Assembly: GCA_041753075.1 (NCBI GenBank)
Contig: JBGSVE010000036.1
Coordinates: forward strand, 25,538 to 89,537
Direction: 5' to 3'
DNA from: UBA6163 sp041753075
Lineage (GTDB): Bacteria; Planctomycetota; Planctomycetia; Pirellulales; Pirellulaceae
Length of the DNA stretch: 64,000 bases
Shown: positions 21,001 through 23,090 of the stretch, in pieces
Numbering within the stretch: position 1 is the stretch's first letter
How the letters are laid out: each line of letters begins with the position of its first letter
Notes under the pieces: generated by a model
Told to the model about the DNA's origin: nothing
The model's database searches: none
The model's input: the letters and a program-made list of their open reading frames with translations, nothing else
Program-made: the position numbers and the translations under genes

Positions 21001-22105
21001 TGGCCGTACCGTCAACCAACACCGACGTGTCGCCGCCAATGATCGTGGTTGCCGATGAACCACCCGCGTCGGATGTACCTAGCGTGCCATCCGCGTTGGT
21101 GATGATCGTCAGCAGGTTATCGGCGGTGATATTGATCGTACCGCCGGACGTGATCTTGGCTTGCCCACCGACATGCACACCGACGACGCTGGCCGTTGCG
21201 GACGCAGCAACGACGGCGTCCAGCGCCCGACGCGTCGCCAACGAACTGCCGTCGGTTTGTGTGTTGCGATCGACGCTGCTGTTGACGCTTGAAACCGCGT
21301 TGACGATCACGTTGCCCGTCGCCGCCAAGTCAGCGGTACCTAACACGTCGATGTTCGCCAGCGACGTCACCGCCGCGCGACCGATGCTGACTTTGCCCGC
21401 CAGATCCGTCTGGGCCGTGATGTTCAAGACGGTTGCCGCGCGAGCATCGAGCGTGATGTTGGTCGCGGTGATCTTGCCCGCACTGATTGCGATGCCCGCA
21501 ATCGGTGCCGCCGTCAACTCAACCGGATCGATCAAACTAATCTTGGTGGCCAACGGAGACCAAGATCGCGCGGTGAAATCGCCTGTTACCGTGGGCGAAC
21601 CGGCAGCGATCGCGATGTCACTTGTCGATTGGACGACAAACGAATAGCCCAGCGAGTAGCTTCCCGCGCCTTCGATTCGCAACAAGTCATCGCTGTCGAT
21701 CGGAATGTCGACGCCGCCGTCGAAGTTTATCGAGAACACACCACCGCTGGCCGCCACGAACGTATTGAGCAAGTTCAATGTCGGCAGATCAACACGCAAC
21801 GTATCGCCGCGCGCAACCGCGGGGTTGGATGATTGGATATTGAGCGCGGAGTCGCCGGCGGCATTCAGCGTCACGGTGCTGACAATCGTTCCCGTGCCGG
21901 TTTGTGCCAACCGCAGGATCGGTGCTGACCCGCCGCTTTGTGCCGAAAGCGTGAAATCAGTGATGGGCGAATTGCTCGGATAGATTAAATTCGCCGCCAG
22001 CATGTAGCGCGACTCGAGTGTCTCGAACAACCATCGGCGACGCACGCTACGCGATCGCTTTGTGCGTGATTGAATAGCAGATAAGTTGTTTTTTCGGTTT
22101 CGCAT
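1..22105 (-). CDS. Giant LEPR-XLL modular surface protein (3' end outside window)
   Basis: The frame opens at the ATG at 22105-22103 and has no stop down to base 1, giving at least 7,368 codons; the C-terminus lies outside the window. I read the frame at about 22000, 9979, 6508 and 1018 and it stays in register. An AGGTG sits a few bases before the ATG. The N-terminus is basic (RRRW), followed by FETLESRYMLAAN at residues 27-39, a LEPR-XLL-type motif of planctomycete exported proteins. Module order: beta-strand repeats (residues about 70-3070), haemagglutinin-like region (about 3070-4950), RTX repeats (about 4980-5310), propeller-like repeats (about 5380-5750), beta-helix, a jelly-roll-like stretch starting NPSFENSLTDW, a Kre9/KNH-like domain, beta-helix, a second KNH-like domain, beta-helix. 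I noticed no cysteine in the reading. The probable role is surface adhesin or matrix protein (inference); the substrate is unknown. Transcribed divergently from the sigma factor at 22306. Confidence 0.92.
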   Translation of the reverse strand, partial: MRNRKNNLSAIQSRTKRSRSVRRRWLFETLESRYMLAANLIYPSNSPITDFTLSAQSGGSAPILRLAQTGTGTIVSTVTLNAAGDSALNIQSSNPAVARGDTLRVDLPTLNLLNTFVAASGGVFSINFDGGVDIPIDSDDLLRIEGAGSYSLGYSFVVQSTSDIAIAAGSPTVTGDFTARSWSPLATKISLIDPVELTAAPIAGIAISAGKITATNITLDARAATVLNITAQTDLAGKVSIGRAAVTSLANIDVLGTADLAATGNVIVNAVSSVNSSVDRNTQTDGSSLATRRALDAVVAASATASVVGVHVGGQAKITSGGTINITADNLLTIITNADGTLGTSDAGGSSATTIIGGDTSVLVDGTANVTATGNLTVRAFSNRQVSTTAKSTTRGFSDDGNPISQTFLQQILSQQDASTSNGTIDVAGAVSALTFLGDTSATISGGTVRSTSGALLVQSDIAQNLTTTADGSFVTGSTDDGVGVAVAISVIKGDSAAEVGGTTTLGGTSVTVDGRTANATNTVSAKSGRKGNASGANVTVAGALATNVDIMGSSAIVAPGAALTLGNSPLVINANSTTSSIVSATPVAIAGDAATGVGASLALNIVDRSIRAATEANTSLAGLGALTVNAFSNPTVTTTAKSGASGGTSVAASVATALVNEDTSAILESGTPFTIAGNLTVTADHRGLITTRGDGDTRGGSTAAIGGAIAFAFVQESIGATIDRSVNVSGNVLLTGGGQSVIATTSEASARGNSSSVFTNLQAAQQRSFANLKAAFQGARTSAALPTTPTAATADGAVEIAAAFAVNVIDSDFAAKIRPTRVVTATGSVTVRALGHVDANTNADASAIDSTTASVGVAVGVNYVDADNVALVEAGSNISAQGVTVEADTLLVGTDQTQTFSANATAGAGSSLISVAGALALNLIAADVQAIVAGNLTMTGVAPNPIVVRATSRTNSTSRAKPKLAVGGGLIGIGGSVGVNYLTHTALADITGSATIGGSPSSIAIDAIGNHITDTEAENGIAAAAGVGLGVALAITANQTRANFASGTLVVLGNTSANTVAVRANHTANAITKAHSTAAGQQAGIGASVAVADLHETSRATLDRGLTLGGTVTVTSIANNTSLAESTASGKGNTIAALVADDEASKQRNNMPNVPTTTVLPSAAARVASAANTAVTLASSSVVSVGVAAAVAINALETTNRATISANAVITTPAVLTVSAQTNSDAIGRAQGSSSTILGVGVGFAVGVNYSYGQTVATVDGTASTRSGGVVIEAVTPTGQANDVLAVGAAAAGGAGIAGVAGSISVNVYAIQSEASVKTGAHVKSTGSMSINARQTINPQSVAAGVGFSIAATVGGAIAVNVVMPTTNAFVAGRADAAGAMAITARTTIAPTAIDIPSLGAVQDPIGTSLAVAGAGSLFLPSVVLAASVSYFDTSTKAYVDNAAQINQAVDITANSGQTVLIRADDDSTITGYAGGLGISIGTAGIGASLDLGIVEKDTAAYVASGAVVASRAATSVISSNTENIKSQSNDAAGGALAGLAGSATVHVIDTSSRAYLDNGSTVTSQSDVIVTALGVFNVHAIGASVGFGGIVGIGAGNVTVLHTDKVEAFVGDSAVVTALGGTGLSVSANSTEIAIGVSASGAASLAVGIAGAANVSAFDEMTIARIGKLATVVADNGATAGVPNVSVTARDETYIASIAGSLSVSPLVSAGVGADAAGVTKSTLAYVDSGVTMTVEGNLTVTADSLEDITSVAAGMAIGALGTVAADASIQDLQITTRAFIGDDPRDAIVTAGPGNIVAKQNIVIAADDRTEIDKVVGSFAIGAAGNLAAATGVVNAVKLTEAFVGAGANVSALAQGGTAIFRSGGFLVGAIGSAVGSAGVTPTQAPLGTSYSTVANMGEVGRAALGVIDVDRNGGSDATDSSLQSQRTATPEQFSQRGLSVTATTRDDIETYAAGFSAGFGAIAVSSGVGLVDNQTLAYIDSGAAINTAAGAGALQSVNVAAGSDFQQVTSSNSVIIAAGISPAVGLTQVRERTAAAINTAATVRARNDVIVRAAASEDVLLIGIGAAYGVALGGALDTLRIDNQTNASIASGAGGSAGGDVVVLATDDTDVDVISGAIAAGLAGIGGSVGVVEIHKSTDALIDGGAIVSADGFGDAITGVLTGDKTSNGLDYVRASRNGVIVQATSTEDLTHFAIAAALAAAVGVAGGIGISIIDSDTSAIIDAAAQINQSSFVGVPANGQSVFVNAANTVRGSAFSGALGVGAVGIAGAVDVVTIRNDTRALIANNAVVTAKDDIVLNSLGIRDLRGVSIGGSAGGVALAASISIWSIGAALDKNYSNENRSGSGSSNTANALVGGGGATADQDAARQVGDAASHTIGFLNNFAVGANNANQSSTKRLKAFAGNTISNITGFDFTQSSIQNSIDAGGAPSGTSATVLSGAKLTAGDSVVVTSDEGVVIGTTTGAVAIGALAAGAGVSKIMIATNSVAELGGTIAAGTAVVVRSRLKNQSSVSSLAGGIGFVGLGAAVTVIDDESVSHAGVLDNAIITTPGQLAVSASDDRAHVGNVGSLAIGAIAVGAAFSRVNVGNDNAIETQATIGNGATINAGSIRVDALPTINATANTTGVAGGAFAASVNFAFVDAAPEAKATIAASTIRATGAIDINARLTDSFVAKGTGIAVGLGAAGLMFSDVSAGRGDNVDEVTAGISGAANLRAGSLTIHADSNDYLLADSTAGAGGLIVLAGSISHTTSDLATRTLVGDGANINVTRLGLYTDHTQNVDSISDAITIAAGSGQAALAGNTNTGKANIAVGTNTIVDANEIYIKANNYLVKNKADTTKPVGDQFRYNVNSQTASLVSLGVLSSNTEIGTSSNPFQAVVSFGTGSRVKSTGRLNRPGKFEVATFTDFDAIDRVNVEGISLLTGISTGFSIIDANTLSSVVTTGAALENDSGNIMLSSRSGGDNHPDAKLIVVSGFTGVAAAKVRADTTATNRIDVTDSSIKARNVSLLAGKFNNPSAVAINLLDNYAYASVQTASFLPSAALDSVASTLNENNIVNLLGSSKIIGIQDVDLVAKSGFSDSRTDGMVVSLSVVPYGHSVDDRGVLNQNNFVNIANSTKVEAGAGSNVNYRIQPLRHGATVYLTPDRLNTPLTAQEKTARQLPQEVDFVYESLAAGNIGFSVQNGYVFHLVAGASSGGAVGDYYRFIGTPQDVVPHLENFSSGGRWQKLTQAEVDALASDESPLYDTNITQSFAAGLQNKYFIVKPGDTPSPILSLRNVGNLLLNQRDQIIQWMASHAGNAEALVRYEAQLIAIDAELEDLGLLDPILVDGKRIVKKSLDVLFIDLPALTASPGSVYIEATGVNPNTFAGKVSGRQLIAHADAKLDIHNATPFTLSTNGVTMLDGRRSVSVNNRFLTLQPGNVYVNYEPLTNVNSTAAKTVRIVQDAINPISGYDFTGLPPIPTAISQDLYINGGVLNENGTIYIQNFEGSIYISGDIRGQDPVEIIAAGNLSINSDGWYHLADPRQYIDFNVLDNDAAGPGADRQIFDNANNVTDGTKTLAQAIAGNTSRIVSQGRLSLTAKFLNLNGLVQSGVDSVDLVISNAFLPPSQTITFSDLADQYSGYVDTGLQNQAPRKPTSIPGVTFGAEDIPLDVTWDASQKAFVLGKLDPSGGEIIIAGQILSTGGGKLKVASGFAAVNIQNYTSYPVVLDEIDTNKNRKGKITILDSDLLTKTEYVVTGGTITEKRSTGTLVNGRITYSTPTDTPHSFDDFLFYFPRPGLQYVWTEGQSISQIIRQEYQKKSFNLLGDNFIADLLVADSKLTKQEIIPRGEPRRLLESELREVQGVGSGVPGYAYDKPYTLDYVRKVDAVVEVVPNITLVRHQPSDPAGIVYRYIGGETKTIDLTTIDYAADPEWVNSGISAATFVADGANGRFESNNRSVITDPPEVHGGGWLQKKTIITRRTINEGLKDFFTHTLKADYPIEIEITRGALAPNITVNSVGGIVIAGNIEAPANGAISLTSLSGSITSVDAISIFGNSPGLFAGGKIDLQLEGNRGIVNAFAGGDISLTAISKDNVSSTIAAGTIRSTGGNVQLVAANGITAATGTSLVAGNRLELIAIDGAIGAIATPLPIDSSSVAGGKNPGLAALARNGITVTETVGDLLLTNPVRLATNPLATNPLNSGTTSADASVESELGNVILVSTTGSIRDGLKELTAIEPVVIANLPLRDRIFLNAGLASGAFSAQSLANPVSPDLIKYLYPHSVLLTPQVSSTTESPNVKGAVVTLTALSTGAQVGLLSDGVSIANPQSFTTLPASQAALLASATRDDVVGVQYATYRYLGANQTGVDLKTENFANTARWQRLTVNISTGPSDAAPINRTVSTGQRVLIEFNSADYGLYEYRGGSGTFNLVTQNYRDASRWQKIVGAAATDGAPADLINGTIVTSKFTIDALTIRRVDDLNVEASSAIIATANHRVALKSIGDARLQRVVAGDDVQITSAASIIDIGVGSAAIATGGNLRLAAAADIRGISALLPLRTQVVSNGSLESKSIGQTNIQQVATDTTINGVTRSIDSLFVSKATSSGPLQINVSEGNLMLGALQSTYSVELVAAGSILDAYPDAAGRPVNVTSSASSGGDATGNMRLFAGGTIGLPTNPIDIVVASGELTTSSVGSTTLNHFGDLVARSMVTTNGNITLVNTGNLIGHSIISVGGGITINNIANMLMNLARATGGDIVINNGGNLEAVSVVAVDRNIIINNTGNMLATSVVANFGNVTITNGQLLNVNKISAVQGAVTITSGLSIIDVDADAASDIDAITITLTVLNGSIGEVFDDLEIDTADTTAGRFIATATGNIFATETAGRLNVGNVSSTAQGNVRLTTRESVATGEDINVLSSSIVAVLDGTLSLLAGDDLTVAGSIAARDVYLHADYQNADTAGSNVTLTGLVTAQTAEITTDNDDDVVFVAATIAVGLVIRTRKGDDEVQAGSGDDVIDGGSGRDRLRGGAGKDWLYGGDGIGDELYGEAGDDSIVGSDDGSETDPDFADAVRFGDLIDGGDGNDTIWGLGGADQIIGGLGNDIIYGGAASDLISGGDGDDVIYTGTGLSDRASGGDSNDIIYGSNEGNDFLFGDGGNDRLFGEGGNDAIDGGASDDYIDAGAGVDIVHGGLGNDEIYGGGGAGDQLFGDEDDDLIYGSVDGGDIIDGGSGRDRIYGYVGNDIISGGAGDDVIDGGDGDDTISGDGGSDVVIGGAGHDVIYAFNLSGAGDDNAVNFLYGDFGTNNNELGSGRDRLFGAGGIDLLFGEGDDDLIAVINTQSIVDYGSGDAATPGNFVPPTPTPPPTVLPTGPGLLLGESTLSSTVDDLGRWGELSSSASGFGIAGSGGLAFAPVVASTPNGQVVAWTDSRDGNLEIYAAIHDSTGWHELGGSAGLGGISRTATPSTSPSIAIVGGKPTVTWTETIGTQSNIRVAQFDAAANSGAGAWVGLANSLSTNGISATGTASNPVIDQSSFGPVVTWTNVVAGTAQVYAKVFSGEAWVSLGTGSDFGGGVSGATVGSAVRDVTVASRDGFIAASWTQFDTSGRRQVYLKQYDGTAWQAIGNSSSVGGVSANAFSSFDAPITFNSHPSLAYVGNDLFVAWQANIDESSAIITARYTDSAGGPVVKHVIQTLERNAQPTLASGGSELQLFWLNGRTRIQAARWNGSTFVDSAPGDATDIGITTTGRNATSLAASLDSSGRPTVVWEVGTGGGRSNIFARTDSLPSGTVYTATATGPSIQSILDNNVLAAGDIIVVAGAITGNVAITAADSGVTILGKTGSSIIGNIVITGNDVNLQRLTITGNVTATSANQIAIRDNSITGAVTISGGVRAQVLHNSVSGGGIAINGGADAVVVRSNRIQNGTNGIAIGSVTAIVVSDNVITGAATGIRITAAATGIIVANQVVATASGLDLDAAFNGAIRNNRFSGASVGVRYEFAAGLSDNDITGNVTGVVATVTSTTDGLGYVTGSLPNRIFANTTGVLLFGSMQIQHIYNNGLGVSGTVSLVSPDLDKANVIEGNVTGVNVTGSVEFQRILKNGTGIVAGSDQLIAHNVLSGNVIGVNVVGKTNTRIISNTFYTATGDNIRVTGSSRQTEVRNNILWTANGYDIYVANDSTIGYFSDHNNLYATGTGKIGFWTKDFADILDWQEDIYQFDLHSIGTTSVNPRQAEPRFVNSSWGDFRLLPQLARQRFTSPSVDAGDPLTDLALPASYTNLLNNPSFENSLTDWTVTPSAGNQSAFIQSANPSPFHGTAYFTGGPNQTTALEQTVDLSAKLTPAQLTSLDAGGLSVSFGARVRSASEAVRDRGTLTVSFLTAAGVAIGQPIIARAANVDDRWELLGAHSYLPAGARRIVFHYDAVRQTGSTNDVYLDGAFVSVTPNDLVTDLGAYGNAPTDTVAATHLILRSPDLYKDWERNKPIDIRWDSYGNTARSTVAIKLLRDTPQGPVFVTNITTGTLDNGVYTWIAANSGVDFATPGLRIEISLAQNLTVLDRSTESFTVPENTDTFFVNDGSAAGDQYTTAIGRNRNTGKLASAPKPYPNNVLRIYSLGANQTLSIDTGDYPLLSPLLVSNILGVGDDEGFVLRGSSTGTTTLRHANPFTVAPIIELNNADFMTLRNLTVSGGTYGLLIRNQSTNFVGSYLTSLASTVGGFRLETNSSAQALDHLRADQSLGIGIYANGLVASLTDSVSSNNRSYGIQLRDTGATIFEANEIFNNIGNFIYGLDVSNSVAGSPLVIGNANLAAGRGNLIHDNAPHGIYATGNVAVVGNTVYGHATGYGIYVVNNATASQNVVFDNSIGLYSNSGTLRENRTYHNTDAGIVVDASANVIGNVIYSNATGVRTPFAYSGVLSNNVIYANSLVGVVLNVAGYYGGNPSLINNTIVQPVGSAVSIQAGSQNVKLRNNILWVAAGYALSISPDSQTGFASDYNAFNVTGTGKVALWQNVDRATLAAWRTTAFTDGNSLSVDPRFIDFDGADNVLGFVSRTVDGRDDDYHLQSVYGSYHGVSFAPVASGAGIGAPMFLTAAGNPVLDALTSSLIDRGDAIDSFASEPTPNGGFVNIGAYGGTSQASLSPARYVTVITPDGGQVWPHGQSFPIRWRSKYDEVTGGTFKVELVQAGNPVLTIDNAAPASGSITWTVPSSLPTANDYRIRVTRNDFPDVSDESDAPFQIVAPINAYYVNDATFDAGDYTTAAGNDANSGLSPDQPKASISAVINAFVLKPGDAIYVDAGTYNLSTTLILTAAASGINIVGYFDPAFSTRSTIIDRGNTGQPTIQLTNADGITLDHLTIRGGSHGVFANTASDSDNVTISNSLILANTQYGVFLDQTN
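470..3700 (-). repeat. Duplicated beta-helix / KNH-like module in the giant protein
   Basis: Two copies of one composite module are visible. Copy 1 has RNNILWTANGY and TGTGKIGFW (about 3690-3560), then a KNH-like beta-sandwich (about 2790-2500, with KPIDIRWDSYG) and a linker ending in a new beta-helix. Copy 2 has RNNILWVAAGY and TGTGKVALW (about 1300-1160), then TPDGGQVWPHGQSFPIRW (about 760-700), then YVNDATFDAGDYTTAAGND (about 480-420) and the next beta-helix. The spacing between copies is about 2.0-2.4 kb. The KNH-like assignment (Kre9/KNH beta-sandwich family) rests on the GGQVW...IRW pattern. Confidence 0.65.
4860..5970 (-). repeat. Propeller-like repeats in the giant protein
   Basis: Five to six diverged blades carry a V-x-W-T/Q core strand, as in VVAWTDSRDGNLEIYA, PTVTWTETIG, PVVTWTNVV, IAASWTQFDTSGRRQVY and FVAWQANIDES. 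Most are followed by a W-x-x-L/I-G strand (GWHELGG, AWVSLGTG, AWQAIGN). This resembles sialidase/Asp-box-like propellers with 'D-x-x-x-x-x-I-Y' turns. A carbohydrate-binding or display role is possible, but no catalytic residues can be assigned. Confidence 0.6.
6170..7165 (-). repeat. RTX (haemolysin-type) calcium-binding repeats in the giant protein
   Basis: The translation contains many nonapeptides of the form GGxGxDxUx, for example GSGDDVIDGG, GGAGKDWLYGG, GGDGNDTIWGLGG, GEGGNDAIDGG and GGAGDDVIDGGDGDD. The array covers about 330 residues, with short breaks. RTX arrays fold into calcium-loaded parallel beta-rolls outside the cell and are common in type I-secreted proteins. Here the array is internal, far from the C-terminus, so it more likely acts as a calcium-stiffened spacer than as a secretion tail. 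Confidence 0.9.
7750..8110 (-). repeat. Six 20-residue haemagglutinin-like repeats
   Basis: About six consecutive units of 20 residues (60 bp) have the pattern G-N-I-T-I-N-N-x-G-N-L/M-x-A-x-S-V-V-A-x. Examples are GDIVINNGGNLEAVSVVAVD and RNIIINNTGNMLATSVVANF. One unit per helical turn is expected for a filamentous-haemagglutinin-type beta-helix. They sit directly before the RTX block. Confidence 0.7.
8820..12500 (-). repeat. Four copies of a Y-R/E-Y...R-W motif inside the giant protein
   Basis: A block of about 27-30 residues recurs at about 12405-12495 (DYYRFIG ... GGRWQKL), 10347-10425 (VYRYIGG ... DPEWVNS), 9008-9085 (TYRYLGA ... TARWQRL) and 8820-8900 (LYEYRGG ... ASRWQKI). Each starts with an aromatic Y-x-Y/F-x-G strand, passes through an N-F/Y turn and ends with W. 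Most copies follow a run with the sense of 'value, then position', which suggests a small beta-hairpin module scattered among the repeats. I do not know a family name for it. Confidence 0.6.
12900..21900 (-). repeat. Degenerate beta-strand repeats in the giant protein
   Basis: This stretch encodes a long series of diverged units of roughly 80-95 residues. Each contains a run such as GVGVGFAVGVN or GVAAAVAINALE, then T-x-A-x-I, a turn rich in G/A/S/D, and a V-x-V-x-A strand (for example LTVSAQ, VTVRAL, INITAD). Dividing the span by the unit length suggests about 30 units; they were not counted one by one. The alternating small and beta-branched residues are typical of the stalks of large bacterial adhesins. 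The boundaries are soft. Confidence 0.7.
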
Positions 22106-22305
22106 CGAGCACCTGCGAACTGCGGTAAGGTCGCGCCATCGCGACCTTGAGGTTCTTAAAATTCCGGCGACACTATCCGTTTGAACAGTATCGCAGCCGT
22201 TTTTGACGTACCTATACTTGGGGGCGTAGGAACCGGCTATTTCTGTAATCGCAAAGCAAATTGGCGAGCGCTCAGCCAGTTAGAAAAAAATTCCGTGGGT
22301 GCTGA
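22106..22305. promoter_or_regulatory. Divergent upstream region of giant gene and sigma factor, with a perfect hairpin
   Basis: This 200-bp gap must hold the promoters of both divergent genes, although I cannot name convincing -35/-10 boxes. At 22127-22148 there is a perfect inverted repeat, AAGGTCGCG-CCAT-CGCGACCTT. It starts 22 bases upstream of the giant gene's ATG, so it would lie in that gene's leader. Read on the minus strand, the loop is ATGG. It could be an operator for a dimeric regulator or a leader hairpin affecting translation (inference). Confidence 0.5.
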
Positions 22306-22917
22306 ATGAATCTTTTATCTGACACGAATGTCGAAAAAAACATTGCGAGCGGCGACATCGCCGCATTTTTTCAACTGCTTCGCGACGGCAACGCAGAGGC
22401 AAGTTGCAGCGTGGTCAAGCAGCTCGAGCCGTTGATTCGCCGCGAAGCTCGCGTGGCGATGCGTGACCGTCGGTTATCGCGAATCTTTGATTCGATCGAC
22501 GTCAGCCAATCGGTCTTCGCGAGCTTCTTTCGCCGCTTCGCCGGCGGCCAATTCGAGGTCGAAGAACTCGATCAATTGGTATCGCTGTTGGTGGTGATGG
22601 CGCGACACAAAGCGGCCTCACGGTGTCGCGCCGAAATGAGTTTAAAACGAGATTTTCGCCGTGTTGACACAGCCGACTCCAAGGCGCTTGGGAACCTTGC
22701 CACGACCGACCGATTGCCTAGCGAAACGGTGTCTGACGCGGAAGTTGCCGAGCAGGCGATGCGGCAGATGACACCCCAGGAGCAGACGTTGTTGCAGATG
22801 CGTCAATCCGGCCTTTCGTGGAAACAAGTCGCCCAGCGATCCGGCGGAACGCCCCAAGCCAGACGTTTGCAACTGATGCGCGTACTGACCCGCATTCGCA
22901 GCACTATGCGGCGGTAA
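22306..22917 (+). CDS. RNA polymerase sigma factor, Sigma70_ECF family
   Basis: The 203-residue protein has the layout of planctomycete-type ECF sigma factors. Residues about 25-95 form sigma region 2, with IFDSIDVSQSVFASFFRRFA matching the 'D-x-x-D-V-x-Q-x-V-F' signature. Residues about 145-200 form region 4, with MTPQEQTLLQMRQSGLSWKQ leading into a helix-turn-helix and a basic tail. It would direct core polymerase to a small set of promoters. The downstream kinase begins 173 bp after its stop, in the same direction. Linkage of ECF sigma factors to Ser/Thr kinases is known in planctomycetes, where phosphorylation is thought to replace anti-sigma control. The targets are unknown; the divergent giant gene is one candidate (inference). 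Confidence 0.9.
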   Translation: MNLLSDTNVEKNIASGDIAAFFQLLRDGNAEASCSVVKQLEPLIRREARVAMRDRRLSRIFDSIDVSQSVFASFFRRFAGGQFEVEELDQLVSLLVVMARHKAASRCRAEMSLKRDFRRVDTADSKALGNLATTDRLPSETVSDAEVAEQAMRQMTPQEQTLLQMRQSGLSWKQVAQRSGGTPQARRLQLMRVLTRIRSTMRR

Positions 22918-22994
22918 TTCAGTGTCCCACGACGCTCCGTCGTCGTGTTCTGTTTTATTTTTCGAGCGCTATCAACGCCGATTGCGATTCAAAG

Positions 22995-23063
22995 AGTAGA
23001 ACAATTGCCCCAATTGTTTGGGCGGTATTGTCCCTGAACAATTGGGACAATTGTTCTACAATT
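22995..23063. repeat. Paired palindromic element (TAGAACAATTG family)
   Basis: Two arms of about 24 bases form a near-perfect inverted repeat. Arm 1 is at 22996-23019 (GTAGAACAATTGCCCC...) and arm 2 is at 23036-23060 (...GGGACAATTGTTCTACA), with a loop of about 16 bases. Each arm is itself a palindrome around CAATTG. It lies between the sigma factor stop and the kinase start and could form a strong hairpin in the transcript. Confidence 0.85.
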
Positions 23064-23090
23064 TCTGACTTCCATTGTCAGTGGTTTCGT

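Noticed and set aside
22818..23090. Possible longer start for the kinase-FGE gene
   Set aside because: The extension would overlap the sigma factor gene by 100 bp and run through the palindromic repeat; it has no kinase-family features.
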